A stretch of DNA of 14,257 bases from Gammaproteobacteria bacterium (GTDB lineage Bacteria > Pseudomonadota > Gammaproteobacteria > Pseudomonadales > Azotimanducaceae). The position numbers were made by a program, and so were the translations under genes. The DNA is taken from the NCBI GenBank assembly GCA_009839405.1, contig VXPR01000134.1:1-14257 (forward strand). The letters run 5' to 3'. The first letter of the stretch is position 1, and every line of letters begins with the position of its first letter. The notes below the pieces were generated by a model. It saw only the letters and a program-made list of their open reading frames with translations. It made no database searches and was not told the DNA's origin. Shown one piece after another: positions 7,591-13,467 of the stretch.

Positions 7591-9063
7591 ATGAGCAATC
7601 CCAACACGCCAGTGCTGGTCGGGGTCGGCCAGTTCCTCAATCGCATCGACGACTTGGACCAGGCGCTCGAGCCCTTGGAGATGATGCTGCGGGCGGTGGC
7701 GCTGGCGGAACGTGACACTGGGGTCGGCGACCTCCTGCCCAAGGTGCGGTCGGTGCGCGTCACACGGGGGATCTGGAGCTACGAGAACCCGGCGCGGTCC
7801 ATCGCCGAACGCATCGGCGCGGCGGGCGCGGAAACGGTCGGCACCCTGATCGGGGGCAACCAGAATCAGGCCGTGGTGAACCGCACTGCGGATGACATTC
7901 TCGCCGGTCGCGCGGACCTCGTGCTCATCACGGGCGCGGAGAACGGCTACAGTGCAAACAAGGCACGCAAGGCCGGGCGGGAGCTTGTGCAAACGAAGGC
8001 GCCGGGCACCTACGACTTCGTCATCGGTGCCGCACAGCAGCCGGAGCATCACGAGTTCGAGGTGGCGAAGGGCATTCGCCAGGCCATTCAGGTCTATCCG
8101 ATGTACGACAACGCCATTCGCCACGAGCGCGGCGAAACCCTGAGCGAGCACATCGAGCGGGTGTCCGGCCTGTGGTCGCGCTTCAACGACGTGGCGCTGG
8201 ACAATCCCAACGCCTGGGTGCGCCAGGACATGAGCGCCGAGGAGATCCGCACCGCCTCGGCCAGCAATCGCCAGATCAGCTTCCCCTACACCAAGTACAT
8301 GAACGCCAACATGATGGTGGACATGGGTGCGGCGCTCATCATGTGCAGCGTGGCGAAGGCGAGGGCGCTCGGCATCGCCGAGGAGCGGTGGGTGTATCCG
8401 CATGTTGGAGCGCGGGGCTACGACCACTTCTCGGCCTCGGTGCGGGAGAACTTCCACTCCTCGCCGGGCATCCGAATCACCGGCGGCAGGGCGATGGAAC
8501 TGGCCGGAATCGGCCCGGACGAGCTCGACTTCGTCGATCTCTACAGTTGCTTCCCGTCTGCGGTGCAGGTGGCGGCGAAGGAACTGGGCCTTGCCGAAGA
8601 TCGGCCGCTCACCGTCACGGGCGGTCTCACCTTCGGCGGTGGCCCGCTCAACAACTACGTGATGCACAGCATTGCTCGCACGGTGGAGCTGCTGCGAGAG
8701 AAACCGGGCGGCTGGGGGCTGATCACGGCCAACGGCGGCAATCTCTACAAGCACGTTCACGGCATTTATTCGAGCGCGCCGCCGGAGACGGACTTCCAGC
8801 ACATCAACATGCAGGACGAGATCGACGCCCTGCCATCGCGGGAATGCCTGGCGGCATACGACGGCGAGGCAGAGATCGAGTCCTACACCGTGATGTACGC
8901 CGCCGACGAGCCGGCCATCGGTCACGTTGCCTGCCTGACACCGGCTGGCCAGCGCACATGGGTGAACACCCAGGACCGCGACCTCATGGCGGCGATGGTC
9001 ACCGAAGAATTCTGCGGCCGCCCCGTAACCATCAAGGACGACCACCTGACCGTAGCCGCGTAG
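7591..9063 (+). CDS. Thiolase-like protein (TLP1/SCP2-thiolase-like, 'acetyl-CoA acetyltransferase' family)
   Basis: A 490-aa protein with the thiolase fold and an additional C-terminal domain (about 410-490), as in thiolase-like protein type 1. Family features are the N-terminal VLVGVGQ strand, the DILAGRADLVLITGAEN segment (about 102-119), DLYSCFPSAVQVA (317-328) where thiolases have NEAFA, the GGLTFGGGPLNNYVMH loop (344-359) and ITANGGNLYKHVHGIYSS (378-395). The nucleophilic Cys of true thiolases is absent: the equivalent loop reads TLIGGNQNQAVV (85-96). The second catalytic Cys of the CxG type is also missing. Such proteins are often labelled acetyl-CoA acetyltransferase, but classical thiolysis seems unlikely; acyl-CoA binding or another CoA reaction is possible. 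The start has a weak GAAGAGG 11 bases upstream. Confidence 0.85.
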   Translation: MSNPNTPVLVGVGQFLNRIDDLDQALEPLEMMLRAVALAERDTGVGDLLPKVRSVRVTRGIWSYENPARSIAERIGAAGAETVGTLIGGNQNQAVVNRTADDILAGRADLVLITGAENGYSANKARKAGRELVQTKAPGTYDFVIGAAQQPEHHEFEVAKGIRQAIQVYPMYDNAIRHERGETLSEHIERVSGLWSRFNDVALDNPNAWVRQDMSAEEIRTASASNRQISFPYTKYMNANMMVDMGAALIMCSVAKARALGIAEERWVYPHVGARGYDHFSASVRENFHSSPGIRITGGRAMELAGIGPDELDFVDLYSCFPSAVQVAAKELGLAEDRPLTVTGGLTFGGGPLNNYVMHSIARTVELLREKPGGWGLITANGGNLYKHVHGIYSSAPPETDFQHINMQDEIDALPSRECLAAYDGEAEIESYTVMYAADEPAIGHVACLTPAGQRTWVNTQDRDLMAAMVTEEFCGRPVTIKDDHLTVAA

Positions 9064-9198
9064 TCAACGCCTTGTTCCTCGAGGGCCCGAACTGCAACCA
9101 GCCCTCTCCTCGCGGGACGGGCCGCCAGCAGCGAAGTGCGATAGGCTGCCCGGTTCTTGGCCGCGCGCGCACCGACAATCGTCCCTAAGGAAACGACC

Positions 9199-9918
9199 AT
9201 GCCCGTCTTCGAACAGAGCGACATCCGCATCAACTACGAAATCCACGGCGAGGGCTTTCCCATCCTGCTGTTTGCGCCCGGCGGGATGCGCTCCGCCATC
9301 TCGTTCTGGCGCGGTTCCGAGTGGGACCCCATCGAGGCCCTCTCGCCCCAGTACCAAGTGATCGCCATGGATCAGCGCAACGCCGGCGAAAGCACCGCCC
9401 CGGTCACCGCCGACGACGGCTGGCACAGCTACACCGACGACCATGTGGCGCTGCTCGATCACCTCGGCATCGAACGCACCCACGTCATGGGCGGATGCAT
9501 CGGTGGCCCGTATTGCTTCGGCGTAATGGAACGGCTCGGCGACCGCATCGCGTCGGCCATCCTGCAACAGTCCATCGGCGACGACGGCGCCAACCGCCCG
9601 CTCTTCTACGACATGTTCGACGCTTGGGCCGTCAACTTGAAACCGACGATGCCGAACGTGCCCGAATCCGCTTGGACCAGCTTCCGCTCCAACATGTACG
9701 ACCACGACTTCGTCTACAACGTCTCGCGAGATTTCGTCGCCGGCTGCCAGACGCCGATGCTCGTCCTCATGGGCTCAGACCCCTACCACCCGGAGGTCAC
9801 CTCCCGCGAAATCGCCGACCTCGCCCCCAATGCGACGCTGGTGGAGCAGTGGAAGAACGCCGCGGAGGACGGCACCGTGCAACAGGCCCTCGATTTCCTG
9901 CAAGCGAACACCCCGTAG
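9199..9918 (+). CDS. Alpha/beta-fold hydrolase with a Cys nucleophile elbow
   Basis: A 239-aa protein of the alpha/beta hydrolase fold. The oxyanion segment FAPGGMRS (25-32), the strand before the elbow (THVMGGCIGG, 94-103) and MDQRNAGES (57-65) are typical. The nucleophile position in GxCxG is Cys100 rather than Ser, as in dienelactone hydrolases and some uncharacterised hydrolase groups. An acid candidate is Asp194 in LMGSDPYHPE. No His is visible in the C-terminal segment (EQWKNAAEDGTVQQAL) where the catalytic His normally lies; His197 is the nearest. The ATG is preceded by AAGGA (9187-9191). An in-frame TTG at 9157 would add 14 non-family residues. Activity and substrate are uncertain. 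The stop codon lies at the edge of a REP-like hairpin. Confidence 0.82.
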   Translation: MPVFEQSDIRINYEIHGEGFPILLFAPGGMRSAISFWRGSEWDPIEALSPQYQVIAMDQRNAGESTAPVTADDGWHSYTDDHVALLDHLGIERTHVMGGCIGGPYCFGVMERLGDRIASAILQQSIGDDGANRPLFYDMFDAWAVNLKPTMPNVPESAWTSFRSNMYDHDFVYNVSRDFVAGCQTPMLVLMGSDPYHPEVTSREIADLAPNATLVEQWKNAAEDGTVQQALDFLQANTP

Positions 9919-9938
9919 GGGCGACCCTTGTGGTCGCC
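9919..9938. repeat. REP-like palindromic element
   Basis: GGCGACC (9920-9926) and GGTCGCC (9932-9938) form a perfect 7-bp stem with the loop CTTGT. It directly follows the TAG stop of the hydrolase gene. From memory, the 'GTAGGGGCGACC...GGTCGCC' motif is a widespread dispersed intergenic palindrome in many GC-rich genomes. No second copy was seen in this window. It could stabilise or terminate the upstream transcript, or be a small non-autonomous mobile repeat. Confidence 0.6.
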
Positions 9939-9977
9939 GGTGCGTCTTCCGTGGCGACAGAAGCGAGAGAGCCAAGC

Positions 9978-10415
9978 GTGAGCATCGAACGAGTCGTCCC
10001 GTTCTTGGCGGTCGCCGACATCGCCCGTTCGGTAGCCTTCTACGTGGACGGGCTCGGCTTCGAGATCAAGCTGCAATGGCGGCCCGGAGGCGAGCTTCGC
10101 TGGTGCCAGATCGAGCAAGGCGGCGCCGCGCTGATGTTGCAGCAGCACGGGCCCGGCCAACATGCTGAAGGCAAGGGGCAGGGCGTGGTGCTTTGCATCT
10201 TCTGCGACGACGCCGTGGCGCTCTATCGGCGGTTCTTGGCAAATGGGATCGCGGTCGAGGAGCCCTATGTGGGCAATGCCCTGTGGGTGACGCGAGTGGT
10301 CGATCCGGACGGCTACAAGGTGGATTTCGAGAGCCCGACGGATGTGCCGGAGGAGGTGACGCTGTCGCAATGGGAAGCAAGGGAGCGGGGGAAGGAGGTT
10401 GCCGCGAATGAATGA
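9978..10415 (+). CDS. VOC family protein (glyoxalase/bleomycin-resistance fold)
   Basis: A 145-aa single vicinal-oxygen-chelate module. It shows VVPFLAVADIARSVAFYVDGLGFE (6-29), the central QIEQGGAALMLQQ (44-56) and the terminal VVDPDGYKVDFESP (107-120), which together give the two beta-alpha-beta-beta-beta units of the fold. Glu118 sits where a metal ligand is often found, but a full ligand set cannot be assigned, so it may be a binding protein or a metal-dependent enzyme. The GTG start is chosen because family similarity begins there and a weak AGAGAG lies 6 bases before it. The reading frame is open much further upstream, antisense-like through the hydrolase gene, and that part is rejected. 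Its end overlaps the start of the amidase gene by 8 bases, so the two are probably co-translated. Confidence 0.85.
   Translation: MSIERVVPFLAVADIARSVAFYVDGLGFEIKLQWRPGGELRWCQIEQGGAALMLQQHGPGQHAEGKGQGVVLCIFCDDAVALYRRFLANGIAVEEPYVGNALWVTRVVDPDGYKVDFESPTDVPEEVTLSQWEARERGKEVAANE
10392..10398 (+). promoter_or_regulatory. Shine-Dalgarno of the amidase gene inside the VOC gene
   Basis: AAGGAGG lies 9 bases before ATG 10408, within the last codons of the VOC gene. It selects the ATG over an in-frame TTG at 10399. Confidence 0.6.
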
Positions 10416-11832
10416 CGAAGACCTTTGTTTCACCTCCGCCACAGACCTCGCACGGCTGATTCGAGCACGCGAACTGTCACCAATGGAGGTCACACAGGCG
10501 GTGATCGACCGCATCGAGCGCTTCGACGGCCGCGTCAACGCCTTCTCCCGTTTCGCTCCGCACATGGCCATGCGGATGGCAAGGGTCGCCGAAAGTGCGG
10601 TCATGGCTGGGGACCCACTCGGCCCCCTCCACGGCGTTCCCGTCACCATCAAGGACCTGTTCGACCTTGAAGGCTTCGTCACCGAGTCCGGCTCGCAAAC
10701 CCAAGCCACCGCCACCGGCAAGCAAGCGGCTACCGCCGATTGCCCCGTCGCCGCGCGCTTGAAAGCCGCCGGCGCCGTCATCCTCGGCAAGACCACCACC
10801 CCGGAGTTCGGCTGGACCGGCGTCAGCCGCAGCCCCCTTAGCGGGATTACCCACAATCCCTGGAAGCACGGCTTCAACGCCGGCGCCTCCTCCGCCGGTT
10901 CCGGTGCCGCCGCCGCGGCCGGCTTCGCGCCCCTGCATCAAGGTTCCGATGGCGCTGGATCCATCCGAATGCCGTCGCATTTCAGCGGCGTCTTCGGCAT
11001 CAAGCCCACGTGGGGACGAGTTCCGCACGTTCCCGTGCGCAACAACGATCTGGTCTCGCACGTTGGCCCGCTATCCCGCACAGTCGAAGATGCCGCACTC
11101 TTTCTGAATGCCACCGCTGGCGCGCACCCATTCGACCACACGAGCCTCACCGAACCCGCGCCCGCCTTCGCGGAGAACCTGTCCCGCGACGTCACGGACC
11201 TCCGAGTCGCGTTCAGCCCCAACCTAGGCCACGCCCGAGTCGATCCCGAGGTCGCCACGCTAGTCGCCGCCGCCGCGCGCACCTTCGAATCCGCCGGCTG
11301 CGTCGTAGAGGAAGTGAACCCGGAATGGGGCCCCCTAGGCCCTGAGCTCGGCCGCTTCTTCTGGTCCGTCCACGAAGCCCCCTTGGCGCAATACCTCGAC
11401 GAGTGGGGAGGCCAAATGGACCCTGGCCTCGTCGCCTGCATCCACGCCGGAACCGGCCACTCCGCCGAGGACTACATGGCCATGCGAGCCCGCAAGCTCG
11501 ACTACATCGAACGCCAAAACCGCTTCCTGGCCGACTGGGACCTGCTGCTCACCCCAGCCGTGTCCGTCGCCGCCTTCCCCGCCACCAGATTGCAGCCCGA
11601 ACACTGGCCCGAACACCCGTGGGACTGGCTTTCCTGGGCCGAATTCTCCTACCCCTTCAACATGAGCGGCCTCCCCGCCGCCAGCATCCCCTGCGGCTGG
11701 ACCGAAGGCGGCCTCCCGGTGGGCCTGCAAATCGTCGCCCGCCGCGGAGAAGACGCAAAGGTCCTCCAAGCCGCCGCCACATTCGAGCGTGCCCGGCCCT
11801 GGGTTCAGCGGCACCCATCATTCGATCCGTAG
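10408..11832 (+). CDS. Amidase-signature (AS) family hydrolase
   Basis: A 474-aa amidase-signature enzyme that hydrolyses a C-N bond of an amide through a Ser-cisSer-Lys triad. Lys82 lies in GVPVTIKDLFDLEG. The cis-Ser is in the variant loop NAGASSAGSGAAAAAG (Ser161/162). The nucleophile is Ser185 in GSDGAGSIRMP, the expected 24 residues later. FGIKPTWGRVP follows as usual. The usual GGSSGGS is replaced by GASSAGS, a mild variation. Near the C-terminus, LLTPAVSVAAFP and FNMSGLPAASIPCGWTEGGLPVGLQIVARR are typical of the family. Relatives include Asp/Glu-tRNA amidotransferase A, 6-aminohexanoate and aryl-acyl amidases. GatA is unlikely because no gatB or gatC gene lies nearby. The gene is translationally coupled to the VOC gene, and the substrate is unknown. 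Confidence 0.9.
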   Translation: MNDEDLCFTSATDLARLIRARELSPMEVTQAVIDRIERFDGRVNAFSRFAPHMAMRMARVAESAVMAGDPLGPLHGVPVTIKDLFDLEGFVTESGSQTQATATGKQAATADCPVAARLKAAGAVILGKTTTPEFGWTGVSRSPLSGITHNPWKHGFNAGASSAGSGAAAAAGFAPLHQGSDGAGSIRMPSHFSGVFGIKPTWGRVPHVPVRNNDLVSHVGPLSRTVEDAALFLNATAGAHPFDHTSLTEPAPAFAENLSRDVTDLRVAFSPNLGHARVDPEVATLVAAAARTFESAGCVVEEVNPEWGPLGPELGRFFWSVHEAPLAQYLDEWGGQMDPGLVACIHAGTGHSAEDYMAMRARKLDYIERQNRFLADWDLLLTPAVSVAAFPATRLQPEHWPEHPWDWLSWAEFSYPFNMSGLPAASIPCGWTEGGLPVGLQIVARRGEDAKVLQAAATFERARPWVQRHPSFDP

Positions 11833-11889
11833 CGAAGGGTCGGGTGCAGTTGGGGCCTTGTTTGGCATCCCGCATCCGTAACGTGCCGC

Positions 11890-11943
11890 CAAGGCGCGTC
11901 GCTCTGGCGGGAGCGAAGATGATCCTTCGGGAAGCGCGCCTTG
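11890..11943. repeat. Nested palindromic (cruciform-like) element
   Basis: CAAGGCGCG (11890-11898) pairs with CGCGCCTTG (11935-11943) over 9 perfect base pairs. They enclose a second hairpin, TCGCTC/GAGCGA (11899-11904 with 11911-11916), and a small CTTC/GAAG inverted repeat (11925-11934). A further stem of about 10 bp with one wobble lies just right of it (11948-11957 with 11966-11975). The layout resembles a REP/BIME-type extragenic element and could also act as a bidirectional terminator. Confidence 0.5.
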
Positions 11944-12062
11944 CGCCGCGTGCGAGGCGAGACGCCCTCGCGCGCAATAGCCCTCGCTCAGCGAAGAGCG
12001 GTAGGCGCAAAGGTGCCCGATATCCTCCGTCCATTGCGGTAGTGCATACATACTCGTGCAAC

Positions 12063-12075
12063 ATGTGGTCCACAT
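12063..12075. promoter_or_regulatory. Palindrome flanked by direct repeats
   Basis: ATGTGG and CCACAT flank a central T, giving a perfect 13-bp odd palindrome. CATACAT occurs on both sides, at 12045-12051 and 12077-12083. This looks like a protein-binding site, but no promoter or adjacent start supports it. Confidence 0.25.
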
Positions 12076-12165
12076 TCATACATGAAGGGTGCGCGAAAAC
12101 TGGGTGAACGCCAGCGTCCAGTTCGGGTGGAACGCCTTTGGGCGACTCGGGCTGGTCTCGGTTCA

Positions 12166-12741
12166 TCACTCGACCATAGCGCCCTCTCCGTATTGCGGGT
12201 TCGGGCCGTGAGCCTCTACCTCGCGTCCAATGCTAGAAAACTCGAAGTGCATGTCTTTCGCTCTGTCGACTAGCAAATGCCCACTTCCGTCAAGCTTCGT
12301 GTTCCTGAAGGCAGGCATATCTGTCTGTTTTGTAGCCATGAATTTCCCCGCGTAGACCCACAGGTACTTCCCTTTGTTCGCCTTGATCGGATAGGCAATC
12401 TCCACAACATCTAGGGCTAATGAGTCCCTATGGTCCGACGCGAGCCATTCACTCTGCCGCTCGTCCCACCAATCTACTGGCAGCATCAAGACACATCTCC
12501 CGCTTCCGTAAAGGCCTATTTTGTGCCTTGTATACCGTTGGCCAAATATCGCATACTTGTGTTGAGCAGGACGCGGGTGAATCCACTTCGAGCCTTTGCC
12601 GACTACAACATCATTGGGATACGCAACCAGCTTGCCATCCCCTACGAGATCGTCAATCTCAGGCTCTTTGGCCATCGGTGTTCGATCCGAAGTTCGCATG
12701 TAGATCGTACGACCTGAGAGGTCTTGGACATTAGATGACAT
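12166..12741 (-). CDS. Hypothetical protein, 191 aa, third gene of unknown cassette
   Basis: I do not recognise this protein. It is soluble-looking, with no signal peptide or membrane segment. It has an Asp/Glu-rich start (EPEIDDLVGDG), a basic aromatic middle (KWIHPRPAQHKYAIFGQRYTRHK), a CVLMLPVDWWDERQSEWL segment and a His/Gly-rich tail. The chosen ATG (12741) overlaps the end of the upstream 147-aa gene by 11 bases, which suggests translational coupling. The ATG at 12849 in the same frame would add 36 residues encoded inside that gene. A later Met (residue 15) is also possible, since no strong Shine-Dalgarno decides. Codon use and base composition are less GC-rich than in the metabolic genes to the left, which suggests acquisition. 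It is probably the last gene of a three-gene unit downstream of a DNA methyltransferase gene. Confidence 0.62.
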   Translation of the reverse strand: MSSNVQDLSGRTIYMRTSDRTPMAKEPEIDDLVGDGKLVAYPNDVVVGKGSKWIHPRPAQHKYAIFGQRYTRHKIGLYGSGRCVLMLPVDWWDERQSEWLASDHRDSLALDVVEIAYPIKANKGKYLWVYAGKFMATKQTDMPAFRNTKLDGSGHLLVDRAKDMHFEFSSIGREVEAHGPNPQYGEGAMVE

Positions 12742-13174
12742 ACACAACACCGCTATCCGCGCCGTTCGTAAGGAAATGAAGTAACCAAGCAGCGACAAAG
12801 CCCATGACGACCCCAATTGCCCACCAATACAGATCAAGCCATCGGGCAAGATAGCGACCTAATCTCGTTGCCCTTGGAAGCGTCCTATTCCATTGCTTCC
12901 ACAACTCTTCCGCTGCCTTGTAGAACTCCGGCCCCCAACCATCACGCGGCGGGGCCAGCGGCTCACCGGAGTTCGTGTAAAGGGGGATAGCTTCATACTT
13001 CATAGAATCTACGCCGTCCCGAACGTGGAGCACCAGCCCGATTGGCATTCCTGTCGCTTCATCTAGAACCCGGCAATCTAGGGATGCCCATGATGTGGAT
13101 TTGTGACCACTCTGATCCACGACTGTCTCAATTCGCTTGGTTTCGAGTCGGAACTTCTTGTGAACAATAGGCAT
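12731..13174 (-). CDS. Hypothetical membrane-anchored protein, 147 aa, second gene of unknown cassette
   Basis: I do not recognise a family. Residues 1-105 are hydrophilic with a mixed beta-like pattern (KKFRLETKRIETVVDQSG, SWASLDCRVLDEATGMPIGL). They are followed by a basic helix (RTLPRATRLGRYLARWLD). A single strongly hydrophobic segment, YWWAIGVVMGFVAAWLLHFL, lies at about 115-134. The positive charges before the segment and the short tail after it predict a tail-anchored protein with most of its mass in the cytoplasm. A good GGGAGG (complement of 13181-13186) precedes the ATG and overlaps the stop region of the 51-aa gene 12 bases upstream. Its own stop lies inside the start of the 191-aa gene. 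The operon structure supports that it is real. Confidence 0.68.
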   Translation of the reverse strand: MPIVHKKFRLETKRIETVVDQSGHKSTSWASLDCRVLDEATGMPIGLVLHVRDGVDSMKYEAIPLYTNSGEPLAPPRDGWGPEFYKAAEELWKQWNRTLPRATRLGRYLARWLDLYWWAIGVVMGFVAAWLLHFLTNGADSGVVYVI

Positions 13175-13186
13175 TGTCTCCCTCCC

Positions 13187-13342
13187 TTACGCGATGGTTT
13201 TCTTGTAGGCAATCTGGCCACGGAACGCGAGTGCAATGAACGCCTGCATCCGAGTCAGGGTGGGAATCTTGACGTTGCCCCAGTAATCTCCCTGGCTTCC
13301 GGTGGTGATTAGGTCCGCTACGATCTGGGTAAAGTCTTTCAT
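13187..13342 (-). CDS. Small protein, 51 aa, first gene of unknown cassette
   Basis: A complete short frame that begins MKDFTQIVADLITTGS, continues with GDYWGNVKIPTLTRMQAF and ends in ALAFRGQIAYKKTIA. It is predicted largely helical, amphipathic and slightly basic. Its stop is 12 bases before the start of the 147-aa gene, whose Shine-Dalgarno abuts the stop, as expected for an operon. The ATG has only a weak GAAAG-type ribosome-binding site. Four GACC units lie directly upstream. No cysteines or metal motifs were seen and no family is recognised. A small regulator, antitoxin-like partner or structural peptide cannot be told apart. Its shortness makes it easily missed by gene finders. Confidence 0.55.
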   Translation of the reverse strand: MKDFTQIVADLITTGSQGDYWGNVKIPTLTRMQAFIALAFRGQIAYKKTIA

Positions 13343-13343
13343 T

Positions 13344-13369
13344 GGTCTTTCGGTCTAGGTCGATAGGTC
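13344..13369 (-). promoter_or_regulatory. Four GACC (GGTC) units spaced 8-6-8 bp ahead of the unknown cassette
   Basis: On the plus strand GGTC begins at 13344, 13352, 13358 and 13366. On the transcribed strand this is four GACC units immediately upstream of the 51-aa gene's ATG. The even 8-6-8 spacing and the position in the 5' untranslated region suggest an operator or translational control site. A direct repeat GTCTTTC (13334-13340 and 13345-13351) overlaps its end and the start codon. Confidence 0.35.
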
Positions 13370-13378
13370 TTGAGGAAA

Positions 13379-13391
13379 GGGGCCTGGCCCC
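13379..13391 (-). terminator. GC hairpin downstream of the methyltransferase gene
   Basis: GGGGC and GCCCC form a 5-bp stem around a 3-base loop. On the minus strand the stem is followed by TTTCCTC. It lies 77 bases past the methyltransferase stop and before the unknown cassette. The T-run is short, so it would be a weak terminator or attenuator. Confidence 0.3.
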
Positions 13392-13467
13392 GGCAGGGCA
13401 ATGCCGCTCCGGCCGAACTCGTCATCGAGTGGTGGCAATCGGAGGAGGAGGGTGGATACGCGAATGA

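Larger units (their letters stand above)
11833..12165. other. Gene-free spacer between convergent blocks, with structured repeats
   Basis: No reading frame here is supported on either strand. The left two thirds (to about 12020) is very GC-rich and full of inverted repeats. The right third is more AT-rich and contains a 13-bp palindrome, two CATACAT direct repeats (12045-12051 and 12077-12083), an AACTGG/CCAGTT inverted repeat (12098-12103 with 12118-12123) and an imperfect direct repeat GGGTG(G)AACGCC (12102-12112 and 12125-12136). Base composition changes across it, so it may mark the junction of an accessory segment. Confidence 0.6.

Noticed and set aside
6625..9045. An 806-codon open frame on the minus strand running through the SDR and antisense to the thiolase-like gene
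   Set aside because: Only the last 283 codons look like a protein family, starting at a Met with a good ribosome-binding site. The rest is the reverse of a well-supported gene, kept open by high GC.
9120..9198. Possible promoter around GATAGGCT before the hydrolase gene
   Set aside because: No -35-like hexamer at suitable spacing could be found, so it is not reported as a feature.
9321..9977. Upstream extension of the VOC reading frame through the hydrolase gene
   Set aside because: It is Arg/Pro/His-rich out-of-frame translation of the hydrolase. VOC similarity starts only at the GTG at 9978.
12098..12136. Possible integron attC site
   Set aside because: The repeats lack the paired RYYYAAC and GTTRRRY ends and the expected length, and no integrase or cassette array was seen.
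11657..12169. Minus-strand frame across the amidase end and spacer
   Set aside because: It is Arg-rich, crosses the structured spacer and overlaps the amidase, with no family signal. It reads like repeat-derived noise.
12082..12273. Small plus-strand frame in the spacer
   Set aside because: No ribosome-binding site, overlaps the end of the 191-aa gene antisense, and shows no protein-like pattern.
12742..12849. N-terminal extension of the 191-aa protein
   Set aside because: The 36 extra residues come from the region encoding the membrane segment of the neighbour in another frame; their hydrophobicity is a shadow of it.
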